Of a stretch of DNA of 64,000 nucleotides, positions 37,482 through 46,502 are shown piece by piece. The stretch covers positions 860,276 through 924,275 of the forward strand of contig NZ_FPEH01000011.1 in the NCBI RefSeq assembly GCF_900117425.1, written 5' to 3'. The position numbers and the translations under genes are program-made. The stretch is from Novosphingobium sp. NDB2Meth1. Its GTDB lineage: Bacteria > Pseudomonadota > Alphaproteobacteria > Sphingomonadales > Sphingomonadaceae. The notes below the pieces were generated by a model. That model was not told the DNA's origin. It worked only from the letters and a program-made list of their open reading frames with translations, and did no database searches. Position 1 is the first letter of the stretch; each line of letters begins with the position of its first letter.

Positions 37482-38975
37482 TCAGGCCAGCTTCGCCTTC
37501 AGCACCTCGTTCACCAGCTGCGGGTTGCCCTTGCCCTGCATGGCCTTCATCGTCTGGCCGACGAAGAAGCCGAACAGGGCTTCCTTGCCGCCCTTGTACT
37601 GCGCCACCTTGTCCGCATTCGCGGCGAGCACAGCATCGACCGCCGCTTCGATCGCGCCGGTGTCCGAGGTCTGCGTCAGGCCCTCACGCTCGACGATCAC
37701 GCCCGGCGCATCGCCCGTCTCGAGCATCTTCTCGAGCACCTGCTTGGCCGCGCTGCCCGAGATCGTGCCCTTGCCGACGAGCGCCAGCAGTTCGCCGCCC
37801 GCTTCCGGGCTGACGGGGCTTTCGGCAAGGCCTTTGCCCAGCTTGTTGAGCGCACCGAACAGTTCGGACGTCAGCCAGTTGGCCGCCTGCTTGGCGACTT
37901 CACCTTCCGGCTTGCCCTGCTTTGCCGCGCTTGCCGCGAGCAGCGCCTCGAACCAGCGCGAGGTCTCGACCTCGGCGGTCAGCACGCCCGCGTTGTAGGC
38001 GGAGAGCCCCAGCGCGGTTTCATAGCGGTGGCGCTTGGCATCCGGCAGTTCGGGCAGGCTGGCGCGGCATTCCTCGACGAAGGCATCGTCGAGTTCCACC
38101 GGCAGCAGGTCCGGATCGGGGAAGTAGCGGTAGTCGTGCGCATCTTCCTTGCTGCGCATCGAACGCGTCTCGTTGCGGTCCGGATCGTAGAGCCGGGTTT
38201 CCTGCACGACCTTGCCGCCGTCTTCGAGCAGCGCGACCTGGCGCTTGGCTTCCTGCTCGACCACGGCCATCACGAAGCGCACGGAGTTCACGTTCTTCGT
38301 CTCGGTGCGCGTGCCGAAGGGCTCGCCCGGGCGGCGCACCGAGACGTTGACGTCCGCGCGCATCGAGCCCTGATCCATGTTGCCGTCGCAAGAGCCGACG
38401 TAGCGCAGGATTGTGCGCAGCTTCGACAGATACGCCCCCGCCTCGGCAGGCGAGCGCATGTCCGGGCGGCTGACGATTTCCATCAGCGCGACGCCCGAGC
38501 GGTTCAAGTCGACGTAGGACATCGTCGGGTGCTGATCGTGCATCAGCTTGCCCGCGTCCTGCTCGACATGGATGCGCTCGATGCCGATGGTCTTGGTGCT
38601 CTCGGGATTCTTGTCGTCGAGCTGCACCTCGATCGCGCCTTCACCTACGATGGGGTGGTAGAGCTGGCTGATCTGGTAGCCCTGCGGCAGATCCGCGTAG
38701 AAGTAGTTCTTGCGGTCGAAACGCGACCACTTGTTGATCTGCGCATTGATCGCAAGGCCTGTGCGCACGGCCTGGCGGATGCATTCCATGTTGGGCACGG
38801 GCAGCATGCCCGGCATCGCCGCATCGACGAGGCTGACCTGCGTGTTGGGCTCCGCACCGAACGCGGTCGCCGCGCCGGAAAAGAGCTTCGCCTGCGTGCT
38901 GATCTGCGCATGGACTTCAAGGCCGATCACGACCTCCCATTCACCCGTTGCGCCCTGAATACGATAGTCGCTCAT
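37482..38975 (-). CDS. gatB: Asp-tRNA(Asn)/Glu-tRNA(Gln) amidotransferase subunit B
   Basis: A 497-residue GatB. The N-terminal kinase/cradle domain ([35 protein letters not shown]) phosphorylates the misacylated tRNA, and the C-terminal YqeY-like domain binds tRNA (ending [15 protein letters not shown]). The ATG at 38975 (MSDYRIQ) is 2 bp after the gatA stop. Confidence 0.97.
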   Translation of the reverse strand: MSDYRIQGATGEWEVVIGLEVHAQISTQAKLFSGAATAFGAEPNTQVSLVDAAMPGMLPVPNMECIRQAVRTGLAINAQINKWSRFDRKNYFYADLPQGYQISQLYHPIVGEGAIEVQLDDKNPESTKTIGIERIHVEQDAGKLMHDQHPTMSYVDLNRSGVALMEIVSRPDMRSPAEAGAYLSKLRTILRYVGSCDGNMDQGSMRADVNVSVRRPGEPFGTRTETKNVNSVRFVMAVVEQEAKRQVALLEDGGKVVQETRLYDPDRNETRSMRSKEDAHDYRYFPDPDLLPVELDDAFVEECRASLPELPDAKRHRYETALGLSAYNAGVLTAEVETSRWFEALLAASAAKQGKPEGEVAKQAANWLTSELFGALNKLGKGLAESPVSPEAGGELLALVGKGTISGSAAKQVLEKMLETGDAPGVIVEREGLTQTSDTGAIEAAVDAVLAANADKVAQYKGGKEALFGFFVGQTMKAMQGKGNPQLVNEVLKAKLA

Positions 38976-38977
38976 GC

Positions 38978-40462
38978 TTACCACCACTTCGCCGGACGCG
39001 CAGTGAACGCGGCACGGGCTTCGATTGCCAGACCCGCATCGAGCACGCCCTGTTCATCGAACGGGCGGCCGATCAGCTGGAGCCCCAGCGGCAGACCCTG
39101 CCGGTCGAGACCCGCAGGCACCGACATGGCGGGAAGGCCTGCCAGCGAGGCGGGCACGGCGAACACGTCGTTGAGGTACATCGCCAGCGGATCGCTCACC
39201 ATCTCGCCAAGGCCGAACGCGGCGGTCGGCGCGGTGGGGGCGAGGATCACGTCGACGGTCTGGAATGCGTCCATGAAGTCGCGGCTGATCAGCGTGCGGA
39301 CCTTCTGCGCCTGCGTGTAGTAGGCATCATAGAAGCCTGCCGAGAGCACGTAGGTGCCGATCATGATGCGGCGCTTCACTTCCGCGCCGAACCCGGCAGC
39401 GCGGGTGGCGGCATACATGTCCTGCAGCCCCGCACCCTGCGGCAGATCGCGCAGGCCATAGCGCACGCCGTCATAGCGGGCGAGGTTGGAGGAGGCTTCG
39501 GCGGGCGCGATGATGTAATACGCGGGCAGCGCGTACTTGGTGTGCGCGAGATTGATGTCGACGATCTCGGCGCCCGCGTCCTTGAGCCAGGCGATGCCTT
39601 CGTCCCACACGCGGGCGACGTCGGCGTCCATGCCGTCCATGCGATATTCGCGCGGGATACCGACCTTCTTGCCGCGCAGGTCCGCGTTCAGGCTGGCTTC
39701 CCACTCCGGCACCGGCATGTCGAGGCTGGTCGAATCCTTGGGATCGAAGCCCGCCATCGCTTCCAGCATGATCGCGCAGTCGCGCACGTCGCGCGCCATC
39801 GGGCCCGCCTGATCGAGGCTGGAGGCGAAGGCGACGATGCCCCAGCGTGAGCAGCGGCCATAAGTCGGCTTGATGCCCGAAATGCCGGTGAAGGCGGCGG
39901 GCTGGCGGATCGAACCGCCGGTGTCGGTGCCGGTCGCAGCAGGCGCAATGCGCGCCGAAACCGCCGCGGAGGAACCGCCCGAGGAGCCGCCGGGAGCGAG
40001 CTGCGCTTCGCTGCCTTCACGGCGCCAGGGCGAGATCACGTTGCCGAACGCGCTGGTCTCGTTCGAGGAGCCCATCGCGAACTGGTCGAGGTTGAGCTTG
40101 CCGAGCATGCCGGCGCCCGCGTCCCACAGCTTCTGCGAGACGGTGGATTCGTAGGGCGGCACGAAGTTGCCGAGGATGTTCGAGGCGGCGGTGGTCCTGG
40201 TGCCGGTCGTCGCGAAGAGGTCCTTCATGCCGATCGGCACACCGGCCATCTTGCCGAGCGGCTTGCCCGCCGCGCGGTCTGCATCGACGGCGGCGGCGGC
40301 TTCGAGCGCCTTCTCGGGTGTCAGCGTGATGAAGGCATTGAGCGCGTCTTGCGCTTCGGCGACGGCAGCGTTGAATGCGCCCGCCACTTCGACGGCGGTA
40401 AAGTCGCCCTTCGCCACGCCCTCGCGGATCGCGGCGACGCCGAGGTCAGTAAGCTCCGTCAT
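38978..40462 (-). CDS. gatA: Asp-tRNA(Asn)/Glu-tRNA(Gln) amidotransferase subunit A
   Basis: A 494-residue amidase-signature enzyme that makes ammonia from Gln. Catalytic Lys in GMKDLFAT, cis-Ser and nucleophile Ser in [11 protein letters not shown] and [11 protein letters not shown]. Start at ATG 40462 after the REP element. Its glutaminase half works with GatB in the transamidation needed because this lineage lacks GlnRS or AsnRS. Confidence 0.97.
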   Translation of the reverse strand: MTELTDLGVAAIREGVAKGDFTAVEVAGAFNAAVAEAQDALNAFITLTPEKALEAAAAVDADRAAGKPLGKMAGVPIGMKDLFATTGTRTTAASNILGNFVPPYESTVSQKLWDAGAGMLGKLNLDQFAMGSSNETSAFGNVISPWRREGSEAQLAPGGSSGGSSAAVSARIAPAATGTDTGGSIRQPAAFTGISGIKPTYGRCSRWGIVAFASSLDQAGPMARDVRDCAIMLEAMAGFDPKDSTSLDMPVPEWEASLNADLRGKKVGIPREYRMDGMDADVARVWDEGIAWLKDAGAEIVDINLAHTKYALPAYYIIAPAEASSNLARYDGVRYGLRDLPQGAGLQDMYAATRAAGFGAEVKRRIMIGTYVLSAGFYDAYYTQAQKVRTLISRDFMDAFQTVDVILAPTAPTAAFGLGEMVSDPLAMYLNDVFAVPASLAGLPAMSVPAGLDRQGLPLGLQLIGRPFDEQGVLDAGLAIEARAAFTARPAKWW

Positions 40463-40494
40463 GCCAATTCTATCCCGACGACCGCGCCAGCATG

Positions 40495-40565
40495 CTTCGA
40501 CAAGCTCAGCATGAGCGGGAACTGGACTGAAACAAGAATACCGCTCGTGCTGAGCTTGTCGAAGC
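40495..40565. repeat. REP-like inverted pair inside gatCAB
   Basis: cttcgacaagctcagcatga (from 40495) is paired with cgctcgtgctgagcttgtcg (from 40542); the arms match at 23 of 24 positions. It separates gatC from gatA. Confidence 0.82.
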
Positions 40566-40592
40566 ACATGGGCGCAACGCTTGCTTCAACCA

Positions 40593-40895
40593 TCATTCGA
40601 TCACCTTGGGCACGCCGAAGAAGCCGTGTTCACCGGCAGGCGCATTGGAGAGCACCTTGTCGCGCACGTCGCCGCCGGTCAGCGGATCGGCGTTCACGAC
40701 GTCATCGCGCAGGCGCTGCTTGTTGGGGATCACCGCCGTCATCGGCGCGATGCCTTCCACATTCAATTCGCCCAGCTGCTCGACCCACGCGAGGATACCG
40801 TTGAGCTCGGGCACCATCGCCGCGATCTCGTCTTCGGTCACCTTGATGCGGGCCAGCGAGGCGATCCTGGCCACCGTGGCGGTGTCTACGGACAT
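40593..40895 (-). CDS. gatC: Asp-tRNA(Asn)/Glu-tRNA(Gln) amidotransferase subunit C
   Basis: A 100-residue GatC with the conserved [20 protein letters not shown] and [17 protein letters not shown] near the C-terminus. It clamps the GatA-GatB interface. First of gatC-gatA-gatB, separated from gatA by the REP pair. Confidence 0.95.
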   Translation of the reverse strand: MSVDTATVARIASLARIKVTEDEIAAMVPELNGILAWVEQLGELNVEGIAPMTAVIPNKQRLRDDVVNADPLTGGDVRDKVLSNAPAGEHGFFGVPKVIE

Positions 40896-40950
40896 GGCTG
40901 TCTTTCGCTAGAACTGGGGCCGACGGTTCGACCACCGGCCGGGAATTGGT

Positions 40951-41493
40951 TCAGGGCTGCGGTGCGGATTCAGCGCCGCCCTTCGGCGCGCTGCCCATCT
41001 GCTGCTGCAGCTGTTGCAGCATCTGGCGGCGCTGCTCGATCTCGGCCGCGCTCTTGAAATCGAGCAGTTCGACGTCGAACGTCAGGTCGCTGTTGGCGGG
41101 GATCACGACTTCACCCGTCGAGGGGTTCTTCTGGTCCTGCGCGCCATAGGCCATCGCAGCCGGGATCACGAGCTTGTACTTGCCGCCGCGCTGCATCTTC
41201 TGCAGGCCTTTGCTGAAGCCGGGGATCACGCCCTCGACCGGCATGGCGACTTTTTCGCCCTTGTCGAACTCCTTGCCGTTGGCGAGGTGGCCGGCATAGT
41301 TGACCAGCACGACATCACCGAGCGTCGGCGAAGGACCCGAGCCCGCCTTGAGCGTTTCGACGACGAGGCCCTGATAGCGTGTCGACCATGCAGCCGTCGC
41401 GCCGATCAGCAGCGCGAGAATCACGCCGATCCAGATGCGGGTGAGCGATCCCTTGCCGACCGGCTGGAGCGGAACGCGGGTGATTTCCGACAT
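40951..41493 (-). CDS. FKBP-type peptidyl-prolyl cis-trans isomerase, membrane anchored
   Basis: A 180-residue protein with a short cytoplasmic N-terminus, one TM helix (about 17-36) and an FKBP domain (VLVNYAGHLANGKEFDKG, then GVIPGFSKGLQKMQRGGKYKLVIPAAMAYG). It should catalyse proline isomerisation in the periplasm. A Gln-rich C-terminal helix follows (RRQMLQQLQQQMG). I choose ATG 41493 (MSEITRV). Confidence 0.9.
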   Translation of the reverse strand: MSEITRVPLQPVGKGSLTRIWIGVILALLIGATAAWSTRYQGLVVETLKAGSGPSPTLGDVVLVNYAGHLANGKEFDKGEKVAMPVEGVIPGFSKGLQKMQRGGKYKLVIPAAMAYGAQDQKNPSTGEVVIPANSDLTFDVELLDFKSAAEIEQRRQMLQQLQQQMGSAPKGGAESAPQP

Positions 41494-41574
41494 GTCTTCC
41501 CCTTTTGCGGAGCCTGCGGGAGAGCTCCGATTCCATGCCCTGATGCCGGACCGACATGCGTCAGACAAGCGAAA

Positions 41575-41596
41575 GGGCGCCGCGAATACGGCGCCC
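41575..41596 (-). terminator. Hairpin downstream of rpsU
   Basis: GGGCGCCG and CGGCGCCC (41575-41582 and 41589-41596) form a perfect 8-bp stem with a 6-nt loop. On the minus strand it is followed by TTT. It lies between rpsU and the FKBP gene. Confidence 0.6.
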
Positions 41597-41674
41597 TCTT
41601 GGCCCAGCCGGATGGTCTTATCAAGAGGCCAGAACCCGGGAACACCCGGCCCTGGCGTTATCGCAAGAGGCTTA

Positions 41675-41694
41675 GGGGCAGAACGCGCTGCCCC
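41675..41694 (-). terminator. Hairpin immediately 3' of rpsU
   Basis: GGGGCAG (41675-41681) and CTGCCCC (41688-41694), 7-bp stem, 6-nt loop, starting 10 bp after the rpsU stop. No T-run follows, so on its own it may stabilise the mRNA end rather than terminate. Confidence 0.4.
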
Positions 41695-41703
41695 GACAGC
41701 AGC

Positions 41704-41910
41704 TTACTTGCCGCCGTCGCGCTCAAGCCGCTTGCGCTCCATCTTGCGGGCGCGGCGGACAGCGGCGGCCTTTTCGCGGGCGCGCTTTTCCGAGGGCTTT
41801 TCAAAGTGACGGCGCAGCTTCATCTCGCGGTACACGCCTTCACGCTGCAGCTTCTTCTTAAGCGCGCGGAGGGCCTGGTCGACATTGTTGTCGCGAACGA
41901 GAATCTGCAT
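41704..41910 (-). CDS. rpsU: 30S ribosomal protein S21
   Basis: A 68-residue, strongly basic protein with the complete S21 pattern: [20 protein letters not shown], then [20 protein letters not shown]. It helps start-site selection on the 30S subunit. GAGGTG lies at proper spacing upstream of the ATG. It is followed by two hairpins. Confidence 0.97.
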   Translation of the reverse strand: MQILVRDNNVDQALRALKKKLQREGVYREMKLRRHFEKPSEKRAREKAAAVRRARKMERKRLERDGGK

Positions 41911-42095
41911 AAATCGCTACACCTCAATGCTGATGGCGAGAGCCCGCCCACGCGGGAGTCACCTTGAATTTATGAAATAGATAACGGGCCGAATCCGACG
42001 GGATCGGCTCCAACTGGGCGCCCGCTACCAAAAGAGGCCCGCCAAGGCAAGCAATCTCGTGCATTTGGCGCATGGCTGCGTTAGGGGCATGGCGA

Positions 42096-42515
42096 ATGAC
42101 GTCTACCACACCTTTGCTTTCCAGTGTCCCACCCGGCCTTGCGGTCGCCGCCGGCGGCGCGCTCGGCGCTTGGCTGCGCTACCAGACCGGCCGCCTGTAT
42201 CTTGCGGCCATCGGACCTGTGGCCGCGAGCGCTTTTCCCTGGGCCACCCTCACCGTCAACGTGCTGGGCAGCGCTGCGATGGGCCTTCTCGCCGGGTGGC
42301 TGGCGCGTCATGGCTCGGAGGGCGAGCAGTGGCGGCTGCTGCTCGGCGTCGGCGTGCTGGGCGGCTACACCACGTTTTCCTCCTTTGCGCTGGAGTTCGC
42401 GCTGTTTGTTGAACGCGGGCAGCTGGGGCTGGCGGCGGCCTATGTGGCTGCATCGCTGGTGGCAGGTTTTGCCGCGCTGTTTGCCGGGCTCTGGCTGATG
42501 CGGGTGGCGGCATGA
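42096..42515 (+). CDS. crcB: Fluoride channel CrcB/Fluc
   Basis: A 139-residue, 4-TM protein. GGALGAWLRYQTG, the TLTVNVLGSAAMG helix with the conserved Asn, and GVLGGYTTFSSFALEF with the paired Phe ladder identify the dimeric Fluc fluoride channel. I prefer the ATG at 42096 because AGGGG lies 8 bases before it; the upstream ATG at 42072 is in frame. I saw no fluoride riboswitch. It is the first of six overlapping plus-strand genes. Confidence 0.9.
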   Translation: MTSTTPLLSSVPPGLAVAAGGALGAWLRYQTGRLYLAAIGPVAASAFPWATLTVNVLGSAAMGLLAGWLARHGSEGEQWRLLLGVGVLGGYTTFSSFALEFALFVERGQLGLAAAYVAASLVAGFAALFAGLWLMRVAA

Positions 42516-43738
42516 GCGGCCCCGACGCATCGGACGACGTCCGCCAGTTCACCGTCACCAAAGATGACGACGGCGTCCGGCTCGACCGCTGGTTCAAACG
42601 CAACCTGCCCGCCGTCGGCTTCGCGACCGTCTCGCGCTGGGCGCGGACCGGACAGCTGCGCGTCGATGGCAAGCGCGCCGATGTCGATACGCGGCTCGAA
42701 AAGGGCCAGGTGCTGCGCGTGCCGCCCGGTGGCAGTGCCCCTGCCGCCGCCAAGGGTGCCCGCCCCCGCAAGCCACTTACGCCCGAACAGATCGCGCTGG
42801 CCGACAGCATGGTGCTGACCAAGGACCGCGCCGCCATCGTGCTCAACAAACCGCCGGGGCTGGCCACGCAAGGCGGCAGCGGCACGCATGAGCATGTCGA
42901 CGGGCTGCTCGATGCCTATGCCGAGGAGAAGGGTCCGCGCCCACGTCTCGTCCACCGGCTCGACAAGGATACCTCAGGCGTCCTCCTGATCGCCCGCACC
43001 CCGGGCAGCGCGGCGTTCTTCTCCAAGCGCTTTTCGGGCCGCAGCGCGCGCAAGATCTACTGGGCGCTAGTGACCGGCGTGCCGGATGTGAAAGACGGCC
43101 TGATCGAACTGCCGCTCGCCAAGCAGCCGGGCACCGGCGGCGAGAAGATGATGGTCGACGAGACCGAGCACGGCCAATCCGCTCGCACCCGCTACCGCGT
43201 GATCGGCCGCGCGGGCAATGCCGCATGCTGGGTCGAGCTTCAGCCGCTGACGGGGCGCACGCACCAGCTGCGCGTGCACATGGCGGCCATCGGGCACCCC
43301 ATCGTCGGCGACGGCAAATATGGCGGGCAGGCGGCATTCCTGACGGGATCAATCAGCCGCAAGATGCACCTCCATGCGCGCCGCCTCAGGATCGAGCATC
43401 CCGAAGGCGACCTTCTCGATGTGACCGCACCGCTGCCCGAGCACTTCGCGGCGAGCATGGCGCAACTGGGCTTCGAGGAAGCCGACGGCGATCTGCAGCT
43501 GGAGCCAGTCAAGCTTATCCCCGACAAGGTGATCGAGAAACGTGCCGCCAAGGCCCACGCCAAGGAGTACCGCAAGGAACGCCGGGGCGAGCGCCGCAAG
43601 CGCGCCGATGCGCCTCCGTCCGGTCGCAGCGCGCCGAAGCCGCGCGGGGGTGTCAAGAAGGGCGTTGGCAGCAAGCCGACCGCGCCCAAGGCAGCGCCGA
43701 AGCGCGGTGCACCGCCGCGCCGAGGGCCCAAGGCCTGA
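42512..43738 (+). CDS. RluC/RluD-family 23S rRNA pseudouridine synthase
   Basis: A 408-residue enzyme with an N-terminal S4 RNA-binding domain (GVRLDRWFKRN...), the catalytic HRLDKDTSGVLLIAR with the essential Asp, and a downstream GRTHQLRVHMA motif. RluC, D or A assignment cannot be settled from sequence. The last 80 residues are a Lys/Arg/Pro-rich tail (KAHAKEYRKERRGERRK...), an extension seen in sphingomonad homologues. Overlaps crcB (ATGA). Confidence 0.9.
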   Translation: MSGPDASDDVRQFTVTKDDDGVRLDRWFKRNLPAVGFATVSRWARTGQLRVDGKRADVDTRLEKGQVLRVPPGGSAPAAAKGARPRKPLTPEQIALADSMVLTKDRAAIVLNKPPGLATQGGSGTHEHVDGLLDAYAEEKGPRPRLVHRLDKDTSGVLLIARTPGSAAFFSKRFSGRSARKIYWALVTGVPDVKDGLIELPLAKQPGTGGEKMMVDETEHGQSARTRYRVIGRAGNAACWVELQPLTGRTHQLRVHMAAIGHPIVGDGKYGGQAAFLTGSISRKMHLHARRLRIEHPEGDLLDVTAPLPEHFAASMAQLGFEEADGDLQLEPVKLIPDKVIEKRAAKAHAKEYRKERRGERRKRADAPPSGRSAPKPRGGVKKGVGSKPTAPKAAPKRGAPPRRGPKA

Positions 43739-44340
43739 TGCACCCCAATCCCGCCTTTCGTTCGGACGACCGCGCGCTCTATGCCGCGCTGATCGAGGAG
43801 ACCGGCTTCGGCATGGTCTTCCTGACCACACCGGACGGCCCACGTGTCGCCCATGTGCCGCTGCTGCTGACGGATGCGGGAACGCTGCGGTTCCACCTCG
43901 CGCTCGGCAATGCGCTGACCCGCCATCTCGATGGCGCGCGGGCGCTGGCGGTGGTCAACGGGCCGGACGGCTATATCTCGGCGCGCTGGTACAGCGATCC
44001 CGATCAGGTGCCGACCTGGAACTACCTCGCGCTCGAAATGGAAGGCCCGGTCCGGCGCATGGACCGCGATGGGCTGCATGCATTGCTGGAAGACGTTTCG
44101 GCCCACCACGAGGCGCGGGTGAGCGAAGGCACGCCGTGGACCATGGACAAGATGGCCCGGATCAAGCGCGACCGCATGATGGACATGATCGTCGGCTTCG
44201 AGTTGACGGTCGAGGCTTGGCGGCCCACCCTGAAGCTTTCGCAGAACAAGCCGGCCGAGGAGCGCAATCGCGTGATCGAAGGTCTCAAGGGCGAAGGCAA
44301 GCTCGCGCTCGCAGCGCTGATGGAGCAGTTCGGGAAATGA
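43738..44340 (+). CDS. PaiB-type FMN-binding flavin reductase-like protein
   Basis: A 200-residue protein of the PaiB family (MHPNPAFRSDD, then WNYLALEMEGPVRRM and HEARVSEGTPWTMDKM). The family has a split-barrel FMN-binding fold and is often annotated as a negative transcriptional regulator after Bacillus PaiB, though its activity here is unknown. Its ATG overlaps the stop of the pseudouridine synthase. Confidence 0.82.
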   Translation: MHPNPAFRSDDRALYAALIEETGFGMVFLTTPDGPRVAHVPLLLTDAGTLRFHLALGNALTRHLDGARALAVVNGPDGYISARWYSDPDQVPTWNYLALEMEGPVRRMDRDGLHALLEDVSAHHEARVSEGTPWTMDKMARIKRDRMMDMIVGFELTVEAWRPTLKLSQNKPAEERNRVIEGLKGEGKLALAALMEQFGK

Positions 44341-44999
44341 GCTTGCGGCTGGCCATCTTCGATTGCGACGGCACCCTGGTCGATAGCCAGGCCGATATCT
44401 GCGCGGCGATGGATGCGGCGTTCGAGGCCGCTGGGCTCGTCCCGCCGGACCGCAATGCCACGCGCCGCGTGGTCGGCCTTTCGCTGCCCGAGGCAATGCG
44501 CCGCCTGCGGCCCGATGGAACGGCGGACGACCATTCGATGCTTGCGCAGCTCTACCGCGACGCGTTCCGTGAGCGGCGCATGGCGGGGCAAGTGGCCGAA
44601 CCGCTCTACGAAGGCATTGCCGCCCTGATCGAGGAACTGGCAGGCGCGGGCTGGCTGCTCGGCGTCGCCACCGGCAAGAGCGACCGAGGCCTTGCCCACT
44701 GCCTCGAAACGCATGGTCTGGCCGGGCACTTCATCACCTTGCAGACGGCGGACCGGCACCCCTCCAAGCCGCACCCCAGCATGATCGAGGCTTGCCTTGC
44801 AGAAAGCGGTGCGAGCCCGAGCGAGACCGCGATGATCGGCGATACCGCATTCGACATGTCCATGGCAGTCAACGCCGGGGTCCGCGCCATCGGCGTCGAC
44901 TGGGGCTATCACCACCCGCGCGAATTGGTGGAAGCGGGGGCAGAGGCGGTGGCCGGGTCGATCGCCGAACTGCGCCTGCTCCTGAAGGGCATGGAATGA
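44337..44999 (+). CDS. HAD-superfamily hydrolase (phosphoglycolate phosphatase-like)
   Basis: A 220-residue HAD phosphatase with a C1 cap. Motif I DCDGTLVDSQ, motif II TGKS, and motif IV IGDTAFDMSMA with two acidic residues are intact. Substrate is not determined by sequence; Gph-like enzymes remove phosphoglycolate. It overlaps genes on both sides by 4 bp. Confidence 0.88.
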   Translation: MSLRLAIFDCDGTLVDSQADICAAMDAAFEAAGLVPPDRNATRRVVGLSLPEAMRRLRPDGTADDHSMLAQLYRDAFRERRMAGQVAEPLYEGIAALIEELAGAGWLLGVATGKSDRGLAHCLETHGLAGHFITLQTADRHPSKPHPSMIEACLAESGASPSETAMIGDTAFDMSMAVNAGVRAIGVDWGYHHPRELVEAGAEAVAGSIAELRLLLKGME

Positions 45000-45226
45000 A
45001 CACCTCTCCGGAGCGCGATCCCGCCGCCGCGCGCTTTGCCGTCCTTCAGATGGTGCGTCTGTCCGGCGCGCTGCTGGCGCTTGGCGGGGTGCTGATCATC
45101 ACCGGCAAAGTCGCGTGGCTGCCAAGGCTGCCCGAAGCGGCAGGTTATGTGCTGATCGCGGCAGGACTAGTCGACTTTTTCGTCGCCCCGCTCTTGCTCG
45201 CGAGGCGCTGGAAAAGTCGTCCATGA
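44996..45226 (+). CDS. Small two-TM membrane protein
   Basis: A 76-residue protein with two hydrophobic helices (LSGALLALGGVLIITG and AGYVLIAAGLVDFFVAPLLLA). Found in the same place in sphingomonad genomes and annotated only as hypothetical. Its start and stop overlap the HAD and ATP12 genes, so it is co-translated. Confidence 0.75.
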   Translation: MNTSPERDPAAARFAVLQMVRLSGALLALGGVLIITGKVAWLPRLPEAAGYVLIAAGLVDFFVAPLLLARRWKSRP

Positions 45227-45918
45227 AGCGTTTCTACAAGGCGGTTACCGTTGCTGTCGAAGGCAGCGGCTTCAGGGTCATGCTCGATGGCCGGGGCCTG
45301 CGTACGGTCGGCGGTGCGCCGCAGATCGTGCCGACAGCGCCGCTGGCCGAAGCGATGGCGGCAGAGTGGTCCGGACAAGGCGAGGAGATCGATCCTGCCC
45401 GCTTCGTGTTCCGCGACCTGGTGGATTACGCCATCGACGTGGTGACGCCCGGCAAGGCGGCGGTGGTGGACGAACTGATCCCCTACGCCGAGACCGACAC
45501 CCTGTGCTACCGCGCCGAACCGGACGAAGCGCTCGGCATCCGCCAGCGCGCGGTGTGGGATCCGCTGCTGACCGCCGCGGAGGCGCGATGGGATATACGC
45601 TTCGTGCGCGTGGCCGGGATCATGCACCGCCCGCAGCCCGAGGAAACGCTGGCCCGCCTGCGCGAAGACCTCGCCACGCGCGACGGCTTCACGCTGGCGG
45701 CGGTGAAGAACACGGCCTCGCTCGCTGCCTCGCTGGTGCTCGGGCTGATGGCGGTGGAACCCGGTGCCGATGTAGACGCGCTATGGGATGCGGCCAATCT
45801 TGAGGAAGACTGGCAGGCCGAGCTCTGGGGCAAGGACGCCGAAGCGCAGGACCGCCGCGCGCGCCGGCATGCAGCCTTTGCCGCGGCGGCGAAGTTTGCA
45901 GTGCTGGCGCGGGTTTAG
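45223..45918 (+). CDS. ATP12-type F1-ATPase assembly chaperone
   Basis: A 231-residue protein of the ATP12 family. MKRFYKAVTVAVEGSGFRVMLDGRGLRT and PLAEAMAAEWSGQGEEIDP are the conserved N-terminal blocks. ATP12 binds the F1 alpha subunit and is shared by alphaproteobacteria and mitochondria. Convergent overlap (4 bp) with the lipoprotein gene on the other strand. Confidence 0.9.
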   Translation: MKRFYKAVTVAVEGSGFRVMLDGRGLRTVGGAPQIVPTAPLAEAMAAEWSGQGEEIDPARFVFRDLVDYAIDVVTPGKAAVVDELIPYAETDTLCYRAEPDEALGIRQRAVWDPLLTAAEARWDIRFVRVAGIMHRPQPEETLARLREDLATRDGFTLAAVKNTASLAASLVLGLMAVEPGADVDALWDAANLEEDWQAELWGKDAEAQDRRARRHAAFAAAAKFAVLARV

Positions 45919-46502
45919 CCCACCCAGTCTGCGATCTCGCCCGCCACTTTGTTGGCCGCTTTGTTGAGAGCCGGGCCAATCTCGTTCGGCGAGGGATCGA
46001 CACCGCGCACGGTGCTTTCAAAGCGCCGCGTCTCGATCTTGCCGCCTGCCAGCCACTTCATCGCATCGAAGCGCACAACGGCTGAACGCGTCTGCGCATC
46101 GAACCCCATCGCCAGCAGTTGACCGCCGATGCGCGTGCCGGTGGTGGCGCGGTCGGTCTCGACCACCAGCCCCTTGCCGCGTGCACGCAGCGTGTCGGCG
46201 AGCAGGTGCTGGAAGGCGCGGCTGGGGCGCTCCACCCACTGCGTGCCGCGGATATAGGCGACGTTGGAAGCATCGATCTGCACCGGAATACGCAGCACCG
46301 AGATCGATGCCGCGGCCGAAGGTTCGAGCACAACCGTCGCTTCGCTCAAGGTGCCGCTGCTGGTCGCGCCTGCAGTCGGCGCCGCGTCCGGCGTCAGCGT
46401 GAGGAAAGTGCCGGGCGGCTTCGCCCCGATCCGCACACAACCGGAGAGCGCCGCCAGCAGCGCGAGCGACAGGGCAAAAGTTCGGGTCATGCGGGCGCTC
46501 AT
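45915..46502 (-). CDS. PqiC/ABC-transport auxiliary lipoprotein
   Basis: A 195-residue lipoprotein with lipobox LLAALSGC (acylated Cys near residue 22). The mature part matches the DUF330/ABC_trans_aux family that accompanies MlaD-type MCE systems and docks at the outer membrane. It overlaps the MlaD-like gene by 4 bp and is the last of the operon. Confidence 0.85.
   Translation of the reverse strand: MSARMTRTFALSLALLAALSGCVRIGAKPPGTFLTLTPDAAPTAGATSSGTLSEATVVLEPSAAASISVLRIPVQIDASNVAYIRGTQWVERPSRAFQHLLADTLRARGKGLVVETDRATTGTRIGGQLLAMGFDAQTRSAVVRFDAMKWLAGGKIETRRFESTVRGVDPSPNEIGPALNKAANKVAGEIADWVG

Noticed and set aside
41911..42095. Fluoride riboswitch before crcB
   Set aside because: I searched by eye for the conserved GGNGAUGG start and found no matching fold in this leader.
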